NCBI GenBank assembly: GCA_947073645.1
Contig: CAMTMK010000010.1
Location: forward strand, 1-64,000
Source: an uncultured bacterium
GTDB taxonomy: Bacteria; Cyanobacteriota; Vampirovibrionia; Gastranaerophilales; Gastranaerophilaceae
Reading direction: 5' to 3'
DNA length: 64,000 nt
Shown here: positions 14,254 through 23,727 of the stretch, one piece after another
How positions within the stretch are numbered: position 1 is the first letter of the stretch
Layout of the letters: the number at the start of each line of letters is the position of its first letter
Program-made: the position numbers and the translations under genes
The notes under the pieces: model-generated
What the model was told of the DNA's origin: nothing
The model's input: only the letters and a program-made list of their open reading frames with translations
Database searches by the model: none

Positions 14254-15765
14254 ATGGGAATGGCAGCATCACAAGCAAGATTACTAAGCATAACAGCCCG
14301 ATTAACAAATAATGAAAATACGGGTCAGGCTGTATCATATTCTAAACAAAGACTTGCAGATCAAACTCAGCAGATTACAAATGAGTATAATGAGTCACTT
14401 GATGCTACCAAATTGACCGTATTAATAGGTTTTAATGGTGCACAGGCTAACTATGAAGATATTTCATACGGGCTTATGACAGGTATGCGTATGGCTGAAA
14501 CAACAAAACAATACGTTGTTACAGATACAAAAGGCAAAGTTTTGGTTACAAATCAGATTGCTGAAGCTTATGAAAAAAGCCATGGCAACTATAATGTATT
14601 CTTGGAAGCTTTGGGGTATTCTCAAGCAGATATAAGTGTTCAAAAAACATATACAAATATTGCAGACAGATCAAAAGATCAAGAAAAAGCAGAACAACAA
14701 ATCCACGAAGCATGGGATAAATATTTTGCATCAGTTGGTATTAATAAGTTTATGCCTGAACATGATTTGGGTATCAGTTGGAATGAAACTTATTCCAAAG
14801 ATGCTGACGGTGATTATTTGATGTATAAAATTGTAGATGGTAAACAAACTGTTACAAAACTTCCAAAAGACAAAGATACTGACGGTGACGGTGTTAATGA
14901 CAGCTGGCATGAAGCTACTATTAAAAATAACGCTATTGGTATTGTTGGTGACGGTTATGCAGGCTTTAAACGTGCTAAAACAGATGATGATGGCAAAATT
15001 GTTTACAATAAAATTCCACAAACTGATGTTGACGGCGAACCTGTTTTGGATTCAGATGGTAATCAGGTTATGATTGATGATTTGAGTAGTCCTGTATATG
15101 AAAAAGATAAAAATGGTGATTTTATTTGGGATCCAATTAACTATGAAGGAACTACGGAAGAATCACGTAATCTGTACGATTATGCAATGGCTATTACAGA
15201 AGCTTATTTGAGAGTCGGTACAGGTGAAAATGGTGTTGCATTTAAAACTCAGTATGATATGGAAGCTGTTAAATCAGCTGCAAATCCTGACAACGCAAGT
15301 GCTATAAAATATTACCAAAATATCTTTAACAAAATACAATCAAGCGGATATTTCACATACACAAACACACCTGCAAAAGTTGATGAAAACCACCTCTACA
15401 CATCAGAAGGCACAGGCACTAAAGGCAATGTTAAAAAGAACCCGCTTCAAGATAATTACACATTTGAAGCAGCATTACGCGACGGCTCTTTAAGACTTGA
15501 ATACTATTCATCAACAGATAAAGCTTTCAAATCTACCACAATCTCTGAGGATAACTGTATTCAAGAGGTTGCAGATGAAAGAGCAATCGCAAGAGCCGAA
15601 TCTAAGTATACTCAAGACATGGCTGATTTGGAAAATAAAGATAAGAAATTAGACCTTGAGCTCAAAAAACTCGACACTGAACACAACGCACTTCAAACAG
15701 AATATGATGCGGTTAAAAATGTTGTAGATAAAAACGTTGAAAGTTCATTCAAAATATTCTCATAA
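14254..15765 (+). CDS. MGxAAxQARLLSIT-family protein with Ca-binding-like repeats
   Basis: The function of this 503-residue protein is unknown. It is paralogous to the protein at 48424-50085: both begin MG(M/L)AA(S/G)QARLLSIT(A/G)R and both end in a coiled coil with LDTE...TEYD.VKN...KN.E.SFK. The middle is unrelated and here carries Asp-rich loops (DTDGDGVNDSW near 207-217, DVDGEPVLDSDGN, DKNGDFIWD) like thrombospondin type 3 or dockerin calcium sites. There is no signal peptide or membrane helix. Helical ends with a variable middle recall axial flagellar or filament proteins, an analogy only. It is transcribed alone and closed by a terminator. Confidence 0.8.
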   Translation: MGMAASQARLLSITARLTNNENTGQAVSYSKQRLADQTQQITNEYNESLDATKLTVLIGFNGAQANYEDISYGLMTGMRMAETTKQYVVTDTKGKVLVTNQIAEAYEKSHGNYNVFLEALGYSQADISVQKTYTNIADRSKDQEKAEQQIHEAWDKYFASVGINKFMPEHDLGISWNETYSKDADGDYLMYKIVDGKQTVTKLPKDKDTDGDGVNDSWHEATIKNNAIGIVGDGYAGFKRAKTDDDGKIVYNKIPQTDVDGEPVLDSDGNQVMIDDLSSPVYEKDKNGDFIWDPINYEGTTEESRNLYDYAMAITEAYLRVGTGENGVAFKTQYDMEAVKSAANPDNASAIKYYQNIFNKIQSSGYFTYTNTPAKVDENHLYTSEGTGTKGNVKKNPLQDNYTFEAALRDGSLRLEYYSSTDKAFKSTTISEDNCIQEVADERAIARAESKYTQDMADLENKDKKLDLELKKLDTEHNALQTEYDAVKNVVDKNVESSFKIFS

Positions 15766-15775
15766 AGCCAATACA

Positions 15776-15802
15776 AAAAGACCCTCATTCGAGGGTCTTT
15801 TT
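15776..15802. terminator. Bidirectional terminator between the 503-residue gene and fusA
   Basis: AAAAGACCCTC-ATTC-GAGGGTCTTTTTT forms a long stem with A and T runs on either side, so it can stop both convergent genes. Confidence 0.92.
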
Positions 15803-15820
15803 TATTTATCTTGCTTGCGC

Positions 15821-17908
15821 TTATTTGCTAGCACCAGACTTTTCAATAATTTCTTTTTCTACGTTAGCAGGAACTTGTTCGTAATGGTCGAATTCCATTG
15901 AGAATGTTCCACGTCCTTGAGTGTTTGATCTCAAGTCTGTTGCATAACCGAACATATTAGCAAGAGGAACCATAGATCTTACAATTACGTTTCCTGTATT
16001 GCCTTGAGGTTCTTGACCTTCGATACGTCCACGTCTTCTTGAAATATCACCGATGATTGTACCTGTGAATTCATCAGGAATTTCGATTTCAACTTTCATC
16101 ATAGGTTCAAGAATACATGGCTGAGCTTTACGGCAGCCTTCTTTAATTGCCATAGAACCAGCGATTTTGAACGCCATTTCAGAAGAGTCAACTTCGTGGT
16201 ATGAACCATCATAAAGTTCAACTTTAACGTCAATCATTGGGAATCCTGCTAAGATACCGCCTTCAAGAGCTTCTTCCATACCTTTTCTTGCAGGTTCGAT
16301 GTATTCACGAGGAACTGCACCACCAACGATTTTGTTTTCGAATACAAATCCTGCATTTTCTTCAGCAGGTGAAATTCTAACTTTAACGTGACCGTATTGA
16401 CCTTTACCACCTGATTGACGGATGAATTTAGAGTCTTGGTCAGCGTTTCCGCGGATTGTTTCACGGTAAGCTACTTGTGGTTTACCGATGTTAGCTTCAA
16501 CTTTGAATTCTCTTAACATACGGTCAACGATGATATCAAGGTGAAGTTCGCCCATACCTGAGATGATTGTTTGTCCTGTTTCTGTGTCAGATTTAACACG
16601 GAATGACGGATCTTCTTCAGCAAGTTTTTGAAGTGCGATACCCATTTTATCCTGGTCAGCTTTTGTTTTTGGTTCAATAGCAACAGAGATAACCGGTTCA
16701 GGGAAGCTCATTCTTTCAAGGATGATAGGAGCTTTTTCGTCACACAATGTATCACCTGTTGTTGTGTCTTTCAAACCAACTGCTGCACAGATGTCACCTG
16801 CGTAAACTTCTTGTTCTTCTTGTCTTTGGTCAGCATACATACGAACCAAACGAGCAATACGTTCTTTTTTGCCGTTAGTAGCATTAAGAACATAAGAACC
16901 TGATGTGATTACGCCTGAGTAAACTCTTAAGAATGTTAAACGACCTACATAAGGGTCAGTCATAACTTTGAATGCAAGAGCTGAGAACGGTTCGTCATCT
17001 GAAGAGTGTCTTTCAGTTTTTGTTCCGTCTTCAAGTTCGCCTTCGATAGCTTTTACGTCAACAGGTGATGGCATGTAGTAAACAACATTGTTTAACAACA
17101 ATTGAACCCCTTTGTTTTTGAATGCTGTACCACAGCAAACAGGAACGATTTTGTTTTCGCAAACAGCTTTTCTCAAGCCTGCTCTTAGTTCTTCAACTGT
17201 GATAGATTCAGGATCTTCGAAGAATTTTTCCATTAGAGCGTCATCTTCAGAAGCGATAGCTTCAACAAGAGCTTCTCTGTATTCTCTAGCTTTGTCAGCT
17301 AATTCAGCAGGGATATCTTCTTCTCTGATATCTGTACCTAAGTCGTTTGTATAGATTTCAGCTTTCATTGTCATAAGGTCAATTAAGCCTGTGAATTTGT
17401 CTTCTGCACCGATAGGCAATTGGATAGGAACAGCGTTTCCGCCTAATCTTGTTTTGATTTGTTCTACAACTCTGTAGAAATCAGCACCTGTTCTGTCCAT
17501 TTTGTTTACGAATACCATACGAGGAACTTCGTATCTGTTAGCCTGTCTCCAAACTGTTTCTGATTGAGATTGAACACCGCCAACTGCACAGAATACAGCA
17601 ACAACACCGTCTAATACACGTAAAGAACGTTCAACTTCGATTGTAAAGTCAACGTGGCCCGGTGTGTCGATGATGTTGATTTGGTGACCTTGCCATTCAG
17701 CTGTTACAGCAGCTGATTGGATTGTAATACCTCTTTCACGTTCTTGTTCCATAAAGTCGGTAACTGCAGCGCCATCGTGAACTTCACCAAGCTTGTGAGT
17801 TTTACCGGTATAAAACAGGATACGTTCAGTAGTAGTGGTTTTACCTGCGTCGATGTGAGCGGCAATACCAATGTTTCTGATTTTTTCTAATGGAGTTTTT
17901 CTTGCCAT
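15821..17908 (-). CDS. fusA: Elongation factor G
   Basis: This 695-residue translational GTPase drives ribosomal translocation and, with RRF, ribosome recycling. The G1 loop [10 protein letters not shown] is at 17-26, with DTPGHVDF (G3) and NKMD (G4), then domain II and the domain IV/V region ([15 protein letters not shown]). Length is normal. It stands alone between convergent and divergent neighbours instead of in the common rpsL-rpsG-fusA-tuf string. Confidence 0.98.
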   Translation of the reverse strand: MARKTPLEKIRNIGIAAHIDAGKTTTTERILFYTGKTHKLGEVHDGAAVTDFMEQERERGITIQSAAVTAEWQGHQINIIDTPGHVDFTIEVERSLRVLDGVVAVFCAVGGVQSQSETVWRQANRYEVPRMVFVNKMDRTGADFYRVVEQIKTRLGGNAVPIQLPIGAEDKFTGLIDLMTMKAEIYTNDLGTDIREEDIPAELADKAREYREALVEAIASEDDALMEKFFEDPESITVEELRAGLRKAVCENKIVPVCCGTAFKNKGVQLLLNNVVYYMPSPVDVKAIEGELEDGTKTERHSSDDEPFSALAFKVMTDPYVGRLTFLRVYSGVITSGSYVLNATNGKKERIARLVRMYADQRQEEQEVYAGDICAAVGLKDTTTGDTLCDEKAPIILERMSFPEPVISVAIEPKTKADQDKMGIALQKLAEEDPSFRVKSDTETGQTIISGMGELHLDIIVDRMLREFKVEANIGKPQVAYRETIRGNADQDSKFIRQSGGKGQYGHVKVRISPAEENAGFVFENKIVGGAVPREYIEPARKGMEEALEGGILAGFPMIDVKVELYDGSYHEVDSSEMAFKIAGSMAIKEGCRKAQPCILEPMMKVEIEIPDEFTGTIIGDISRRRGRIEGQEPQGNTGNVIVRSMVPLANMFGYATDLRSNTQGRGTFSMEFDHYEQVPANVEKEIIEKSGASK

Positions 17909-18006
17909 TTTGTTTTTTCCTTTTTTATATTGTGTACTTCGCTATTATATATTTTTAGCTTCAATTAAAATTATCACACAAACATGTATTTTTACAAATC
18001 GATTTG

Positions 18007-18035
18007 TTGAAAAATTTAAATATTTGCAATATAAT
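18007..18035 (+). promoter_or_regulatory. Promoter of uppS-rdgB (leaderless)
   Basis: TTGAAA, 17 bases, TATAAT, six bases, ATG at 18042. The predicted +1 is the A of the start codon and there is no Shine-Dalgarno. This rules out the longer ORF-track start at 17871, which lies upstream of the promoter. Confidence 0.8.
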
Positions 18036-18041
18036 CGGGAT

Positions 18042-18764
18042 ATGACTGCTTTAGAAAAAGATTTAATGACGGCTGAAATTGTTAAACAAACAAACTTACA
18101 GCACATTGCAATAATTATGGATGGCAATAGGAGATGGGCTAAAGAAAAAAATCTTCCTTCAGCTATGGGACATAAAAAAGGTGTTGATGCGTTGAGAGCA
18201 ACCTTGAGAGCCTGTAATGATTTTGGCATAAAATATTTAACTGTTTATGCGTTTTCCACCGAAAATTGGAACAGAAAAAAAGAAGAAGTTGATTTTTTAA
18301 TGGAACTTCTTGCTTTAACTCTTACGAATGAGCTTGCTGAAATGCATGCTGAAGGTGTTGTTATTAATTTTATCGGTGATATTTCAAAGTTAAGTCCGAA
18401 ATTGCAAAAAATTCTTGCTCATTCTGTTGAAACAACAAAAAATAATACAGGGGTTCATTTGCAGATTGCGTTTAATTACGGTTCGCGCGACGAGATTGTG
18501 AATGCGGTGAAAACTATTATTGATAAAGGGGTTACAGATATTACGGAAGAAATAATTTCGGAGCATCTTTATACAGGCGGAATTCCTGACCCTGATTTAT
18601 TAATCAGAACGGGCGGTGAATTGAGGGTTTCAAATTATCTTTTATGGCAGATTGCATATTCTGAAATTCTTGTTGTAAAAGAATTTTGGCCTGAATTTGG
18701 CAGAGAGTCTCTTGCCAATGCCGTTGAGGAATTTCAAAACCGCCAGAGAAGGTTTGGAAAATGA
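18042..18764 (+). CDS. uppS: Isoprenyl transferase (undecaprenyl diphosphate synthase family)
   Basis: A cis-prenyltransferase of 240 residues that builds the C55 lipid carrier for peptidoglycan and surface glycans from FPP and IPP. IIMDGNRRWAKEKN (25-38) contains the catalytic Asp. STENWNR and the C-terminal DLLIRTGGELRVSNYLLWQ and EFWPEF motifs are all present. I start at 18042, not 17871, because a consensus promoter ends just before this ATG, the family begins here, and length is then normal. The stop overlaps the rdgB start (ATGA). Confidence 0.95.
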   Translation: MTALEKDLMTAEIVKQTNLQHIAIIMDGNRRWAKEKNLPSAMGHKKGVDALRATLRACNDFGIKYLTVYAFSTENWNRKKEEVDFLMELLALTLTNELAEMHAEGVVINFIGDISKLSPKLQKILAHSVETTKNNTGVHLQIAFNYGSRDEIVNAVKTIIDKGVTDITEEIISEHLYTGGIPDPDLLIRTGGELRVSNYLLWQIAYSEILVVKEFWPEFGRESLANAVEEFQNRQRRFGK

Positions 18765-19324
18765 AAGTTGTTTTTGCTACAGGTAATGCGCATAAATTAC
18801 AGGAAATAAACGAGATTGCTGTGGGAACAGATATTGAGTTTGTTTTGCCTCCTGAGGGTTTTGACCCTGTTGAAGATGGGGAAACTTTTGAAGAAAATTC
18901 TTTGATTAAAGCCCGCGAAGCAGCACGTTTGAGTGGAATGATGTCTTTAGCCGATGATTCTGGCTTGTGTGTGGAAGCCTTGAATGGTGCTCCGGGGGTA
19001 TATTCTGCACGGTATGCAGAAACTGCACAAGGCAGGATTGAAAAATTGCTTGATGTACTTAAGGATACTGATAATCGAAAGGCAAAATTTGTTTGTGTGA
19101 TGACACTTGTTGATGCGGATGGAAAAGTATTGTTCCAAACCCGCGGGGAATGCCATGGGGAAATTGCAAGAGAGCAGTCGGGTGTGAATGGTTTTGGTTA
19201 TGATCCGATTTTTCTTATTGGAAGTACAACAATGGCAGAGATGTCGGAAGATGAAAAGAATGAAATTTCTCACAGGGGTAAGGCACTGAGAAATGTGTTG
19301 GAATTTTTGCAAAATTTAGCTTAA
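18761..19324 (+). CDS. rdgB: XTP/dITP diphosphatase (RdgB/HAM1)
   Basis: This 187-residue house-cleaning enzyme hydrolyses ITP, dITP and XTP to monophosphates and keeps them out of nucleic acids. The substrate loop FATGNAHKLQEI is at 4-15, and LADDSGLCVEALNGAPGVYSAR carries the catalytic acidic pair. GFGYDPIF and SHRGKAL close the active site. It overlaps uppS by four bases (ATGA), indicating translational coupling. Confidence 0.95.
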   Translation: MKVVFATGNAHKLQEINEIAVGTDIEFVLPPEGFDPVEDGETFEENSLIKAREAARLSGMMSLADDSGLCVEALNGAPGVYSARYAETAQGRIEKLLDVLKDTDNRKAKFVCVMTLVDADGKVLFQTRGECHGEIAREQSGVNGFGYDPIFLIGSTTMAEMSEDEKNEISHRGKALRNVLEFLQNLA

Positions 19325-19353
19325 CAGTTGGTAAATTATTTCCAGTTTTCTTA

Positions 19354-19383
19354 TTGACATATTATTTTTATTTATAATAAAAT
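19354..19383 (+). promoter_or_regulatory. Probable promoter of the RND efflux operon
   Basis: A consensus TTGACA is followed after 18 bases by TAAAAT. A GTTG-CAAAAA-CAAC inverted repeat just downstream could be an operator. The Shine-Dalgarno AGGGAGAG lies before the ATG at 19432. Confidence 0.5.
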
Positions 19384-19431
19384 TGTTATGTTGCAAAAAC
19401 AACAAAATATAAATCAGATTAGGGAGAGTCA

Positions 19432-20598
19432 ATGAAGAAAAATATTATAATATTTTTGTCGGTTATTATTGCCGCAATTTTAATCAGATACGGATTTTCA
19501 CTTGTAGGAAATATTATGCAGGGAAGGGCTATGAAAAACAAACCTGCACCATCGGTTTCTATTCAAGAGATTGAAAATCAACAAGTTATAAGAAATTTTG
19601 AAGCACCGGGCAGGGTTGTTTCAAAATATAGAGTAGATGTACTTGCTCGTATTGCAGGCTATTTGCAGGAAAGCTATTTTAAAGAAGGTGATTTTGTAAA
19701 AAAAGGACAGGTTTTGTTCCGTATTGAACCTACTGAGTTTGCTAATGCTTCTGCAACTGCGGGTGCTAATGTGAAAAATATCTCTGCACAGCTTGATTAT
19801 GCGGAAAAACAACTTGCACGTGCGAGTGAACTCGTAAAAAAAGATTATATTGCAAAAGCTCAGTATGATCAGATGCTTTCTAACAGGGATGCTTTGAGAG
19901 CACAACTGGCTTCTGCAAAAGCTCAATATAACGATGCTAACAGAAATTTAGGATACACAAATGTAAAAGCTCCTGTTGACGGTAAGGTTGGTATAATTAA
20001 TGTTACTGTCGGAAACTATGTTTCACCGAGTTCAGGTGCGTTGACAACAATTAACAGTACAAATCCTATTTATGTAACTTTCCCGCTTGATTCAAGTGAT
20101 TTCCAATCACTTGCGGCATCTGACGGAGAAGCAAATAAAAACAGAAGGGTTGAATTGCTTTTGGCAGGCGGTAATAAATACAAAATCGATGGTGTTCAGG
20201 ATTTTCAGGATAATAAGGTTGATGTGTCTACAGGTACTGTGACAATGCGTGCAACTTTTGATAATCCTAATAATGAACTTATTCATGGTGAATTTGTTAC
20301 CGTAAAATTATATGCAAATAAACCTGTAGCAGTTCCTGTTGCTCCGGTAACGGCGGTTATGGAAAATCAAGCAGGGAAATATGTTTACAAGCTTGATGAA
20401 AAAGATGTTCCCCAATTAGTTTATGTAAAAACAGGTGAGCAAAACGGACATAACTGGATTATTACGGAAGGTTTACAAAAAGGCGACAGAATTCTTATTG
20501 AAGGATTGCAGAAAGTTGTACCGGGTAAACCTGTAAAAATAGTTTCTGATGAAGAAATGAAAAAACTTAAAACAGAACAAGTTACTGATAAAAAATAA
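19432..20598 (+). CDS. RND efflux membrane fusion protein (AcrA/MexA-like)
   Basis: The 388-residue periplasmic adaptor joins pump and outer-membrane channel. An N-terminal hydrophobic anchor (5-24) has no lipobox Cys. The lipoyl/barrel-sandwich halves (GRVVSKYRVDVLARIAGYL and NLGYTNVKAPVDGKVG) flank an alpha-hairpin (about 110-165). Beta-barrel and membrane-proximal domains follow. It is first in a three-gene operon, 9 bp before the pump gene. Export substrate is not evident. Confidence 0.94.
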   Translation: MKKNIIIFLSVIIAAILIRYGFSLVGNIMQGRAMKNKPAPSVSIQEIENQQVIRNFEAPGRVVSKYRVDVLARIAGYLQESYFKEGDFVKKGQVLFRIEPTEFANASATAGANVKNISAQLDYAEKQLARASELVKKDYIAKAQYDQMLSNRDALRAQLASAKAQYNDANRNLGYTNVKAPVDGKVGIINVTVGNYVSPSSGALTTINSTNPIYVTFPLDSSDFQSLAASDGEANKNRRVELLLAGGNKYKIDGVQDFQDNKVDVSTGTVTMRATFDNPNNELIHGEFVTVKLYANKPVAVPVAPVTAVMENQAGKYVYKLDEKDVPQLVYVKTGEQNGHNWIITEGLQKGDRILIEGLQKVVPGKPVKIVSDEEMKKLKTEQVTDKK

Positions 20599-20607
20599 AG
20601 GGATATA

Positions 20608-23600
20608 ATGGAAAATTCAGGAAATTTATTTATAAAACGCCCCAAATTGGCGATTGTAATTTCGCTTGCTATTATGCTTGCGGGTATATTAATGCTTACA
20701 CAGCTTCCTTTGGAGGAATATCCGTCAATTACACCGCCTCAAGTTGTAGTTTCGGCAACTTATGCCGGTGCAAGTTCTGACGTTGTCGCAGATACAATTG
20801 CTGCACCTGTTGAAGCACAATTGAACGGGGTTGAAGATATGATTTATATGTCATCAACTTCAAGAAATGGCTCGTATGAATTGACTTTATATTTTAATAT
20901 TGGTTCAGACCCTGATATGGCAGTTGTAAATGTTCAAAACCAGCTTCAATTGGTTACACCGCGTCTGCCTGAAGAAGTTAAGCGTTACGGTCTGTCGGTT
21001 AAAAAATCAACGGGCGGTCCGGGTTTGATGATGATTGCCGTAAATTCTCCGACCAAAACGTATGATTCTTTGTATGTTGCAAACTATGCATCTATTTATA
21101 TTAAAGATGAACTTGCACGTATTAAAGGTATTGGTAAAGTTCAGGTTTTCGGTTCTTCAGATTATTCTATGAGAATATGGCTTGATGCATCAAAGATGGC
21201 TAATTTAGGTGTATCTGTTTCAGAGGTTAGCGGTGCAATTCAATCTCAAAACACACAGGTTCCTGCAGGGGATTTGGGTGTTGAACCTATGAAAAATAAA
21301 CAGATGATTAAGCTTACAATGCGTACAAAAGGACGTTTGAAAGATGTATCCGAATTTGAAAATATTATTGTCCGCTCTAAACCCGATGGTTCGCAAATAA
21401 GACTTAAAGATATTGCAAGAGTAGAATTGGGGGCGGAAAGTTATTCGTTCTTCTCCCGCAGAGGCGGAAAAGATACGGCTATTATTTCAATAAGTCAGCT
21501 TCCTGAAGCTAACGCGATTGATTTATCAAAAAAAATCAGAGCAAAAATGGTTGAGTTAAGCAAAAGTTTCCCGCAGGGTATCGTATATGAAATTGCCCGT
21601 GATGAAACTGAGTTCGTTAGTGAATCAATTAAAGAGGTTATCAGTGCAATTGGACTTGCAGTATTGCTTGTAGGTGCGGTAACTTATTTGTTCTTGGGAA
21701 GCGGACGTGCTGCATTAATTCCGTTTGCGGCGATTCCCGTTTCGTTAATCGGTGTATTCATATTTATGAGTATTCTCGGGTTTTCAATCAACCTGTTAAT
21801 CCTTTTTGGGCTTGTACTTGCCGTAGGGCTTGTAGTTGATGATGCTATTGTTGTATTGGAAAACACTCAGCGTCACATTCAGGAGGGAAAAGATCCGAAA
21901 ACTGCAACCGAAATTACTATGAAGGAAGTTTTCAGTGCCGTTCTTGCAACATCACTTGTTTTGATGGCGGTATTTGTACCTGTATCTTTTATGTCAGGGA
22001 TTACGGGTCAGATGTTTAGACAATTCGCTTTGTGTATTGCTTCTTCCATCGGTTTGTCAACTCTGGTTGCTTTAACTCTTGCACCTGCACTTTGTGCAAT
22101 GATTTTGAAATCGGGTGAAGAAAAAGCAGATTTTGCATTTATACAAAAATTTGATAACTGGTTTAATAGTATCAGAGATAAATATCTTGAAGGTGTAAAA
22201 GTATTTACTGGTTCTGCAAAACTTACTTTAACCGTATTTACCGGGATTGTATTGTTTACTCTGTTAATGTTTTACTTGATTCCGAAAGGATTCTTGCCTA
22301 CAGAAGATAAGGGTGCAATTTTTGCGCAAATCCAACTCCCTGACGGTTCATCAGCTTCAAGAACAGAAATGGTGGCAAGTGAAGTTGAAAATAGAATTTT
22401 AAAAATTCCTGGTGTTGATACAACAATTAACCTTGTAGGTTTTTCGGGTGAAAATACAGCTTTGATTGTTGCAGAATTGACACCTTGGTCAAAAAGAAAA
22501 AGCAAAGAACTGCAAATGCAGACAATTATGAAGAAAATGCAGACAGAATTTACTAATTATCCGTCAGCAACAATTGCGGTATTCTCTCCGCCTTCTATTT
22601 CAGGTTTGGGTATGTTCGGAGGTTTTGAATATCAATTGCTTGATAAAGGCGACAGAACTTCTCAGCAATTATATGAAGAGGCAGTTAAATTGATTGCCGA
22701 TGCAAATAAAGACTCGGCATTCCAAATGGTTTATACTTCGTTTACCGCAAACTTACCTCAATTGATGATTAAGGTTGATGAGGCAAAAGCTCTTGCGCAG
22801 GGTGTTGATATTTCTGAAATTTATTCTGCATTGTCAGGTTATTTCGGTAAATCTTATGTAAATGACTTTAATAAATACGGTCGTGTTTATCGTGTATATT
22901 TGCAGGCTGATTCCGAATTTAGAGAAAAACCGTCAGATATTGATAAAATTTATGTTAAAAACAGAGCAGGCGGAATGGTTCCATTGTCGGCGGTTGTTTC
23001 TGTCAGCAATGTTGTAGGGCCATATAGTATTACAAGGTTTAATATGTATCCGTCTATTACAATTAACGGTCAGGCAAGAGCCGGTGTAAGTTCAGGTCAA
23101 GCAATGGATGCTATGGAGAGAATTTCTGATGAAATTCTTCCGAGAGATATGGGTTATGCTTGGGCAGGAAGCTCATTGCAGGAAAAACAATCAAGCGGTC
23201 AAATCGGACCAATTCTTGCAATGTCTTTGGTATTTATTTACTTGTTCCTTGTAGGTTTGTATGAAAGCTGGATGCTTCCGATTGCGGTACTTTTGATTTC
23301 TCCTGTAGCGTTAGTCGGGGCATTGTTCTTCCAATACATTTCGGGGTATTCTTTGGATTTGTATTCACAAATCGGGCTTGTTATGTTAATCGGTTTATCT
23401 ACAAAACAGGCGATTTTGATTATCGAGTTTGCTAAAGAGGCGCATGAAAGCGGTATGAGTATTTTTGATTCTGCTATGCAGGCTGCAAAATTGAGGTTTA
23501 GAGCCGTAATGATGACAAACATTGCGTTCATCTTAGGTTTATTGCCTCTTGTATTTGCAAAAGGTGCGGGTGCTGCAAGCCGTAATTCTGTTGGTATGAC

Positions 23601-23727
23601 AGTATTTGGCGGTATGATGGCAGTTGCTTTTATCGGGACTTTCCTAGTGCCGGCATTTTTTACGATGGTAGAAAATTTAAAAGTTTATACAGCAAAAAAA
23701 GCTAAACAATTAAGGGATAGAAAATAA
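20608..23727 (+). CDS. RND multidrug efflux pump, HAE1-type inner-membrane subunit
   Basis: A proton-driven antiporter of 1039 residues with 12 predicted membrane helices and two large periplasmic loops. The start has the AcrB pattern PLEEYPSITPPQVVVSATY. TM4 carries the proton-relay Asp pair (LVVDDAIVVLEN) and TM10 the partner Lys (IGLSTKQAILIIEFAKEA). Length matches AcrB (1049). The stop is immediately followed by the TolC-like start (TAA ATG), so the operon encodes a complete tripartite pump. Confidence 0.97.
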   Translation: MENSGNLFIKRPKLAIVISLAIMLAGILMLTQLPLEEYPSITPPQVVVSATYAGASSDVVADTIAAPVEAQLNGVEDMIYMSSTSRNGSYELTLYFNIGSDPDMAVVNVQNQLQLVTPRLPEEVKRYGLSVKKSTGGPGLMMIAVNSPTKTYDSLYVANYASIYIKDELARIKGIGKVQVFGSSDYSMRIWLDASKMANLGVSVSEVSGAIQSQNTQVPAGDLGVEPMKNKQMIKLTMRTKGRLKDVSEFENIIVRSKPDGSQIRLKDIARVELGAESYSFFSRRGGKDTAIISISQLPEANAIDLSKKIRAKMVELSKSFPQGIVYEIARDETEFVSESIKEVISAIGLAVLLVGAVTYLFLGSGRAALIPFAAIPVSLIGVFIFMSILGFSINLLILFGLVLAVGLVVDDAIVVLENTQRHIQEGKDPKTATEITMKEVFSAVLATSLVLMAVFVPVSFMSGITGQMFRQFALCIASSIGLSTLVALTLAPALCAMILKSGEEKADFAFIQKFDNWFNSIRDKYLEGVKVFTGSAKLTLTVFTGIVLFTLLMFYLIPKGFLPTEDKGAIFAQIQLPDGSSASRTEMVASEVENRILKIPGVDTTINLVGFSGENTALIVAELTPWSKRKSKELQMQTIMKKMQTEFTNYPSATIAVFSPPSISGLGMFGGFEYQLLDKGDRTSQQLYEEAVKLIADANKDSAFQMVYTSFTANLPQLMIKVDEAKALAQGVDISEIYSALSGYFGKSYVNDFNKYGRVYRVYLQADSEFREKPSDIDKIYVKNRAGGMVPLSAVVSVSNVVGPYSITRFNMYPSITINGQARAGVSSGQAMDAMERISDEILPRDMGYAWAGSSLQEKQSSGQIGPILAMSLVFIYLFLVGLYESWMLPIAVLLISPVALVGALFFQYISGYSLDLYSQIGLVMLIGLSTKQAILIIEFAKEAHESGMSIFDSAMQAAKLRFRAVMMTNIAFILGLLPLVFAKGAGAASRNSVGMTVFGGMMAVAFIGTFLVPAFFTMVENLKVYTAKKAKQLRDRK

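Noticed and set aside
17871-18041. N-terminal extension of UppS in the ORF track
   Set aside because: It overlaps the fusA start region and the uppS promoter; homologues begin near 18042.
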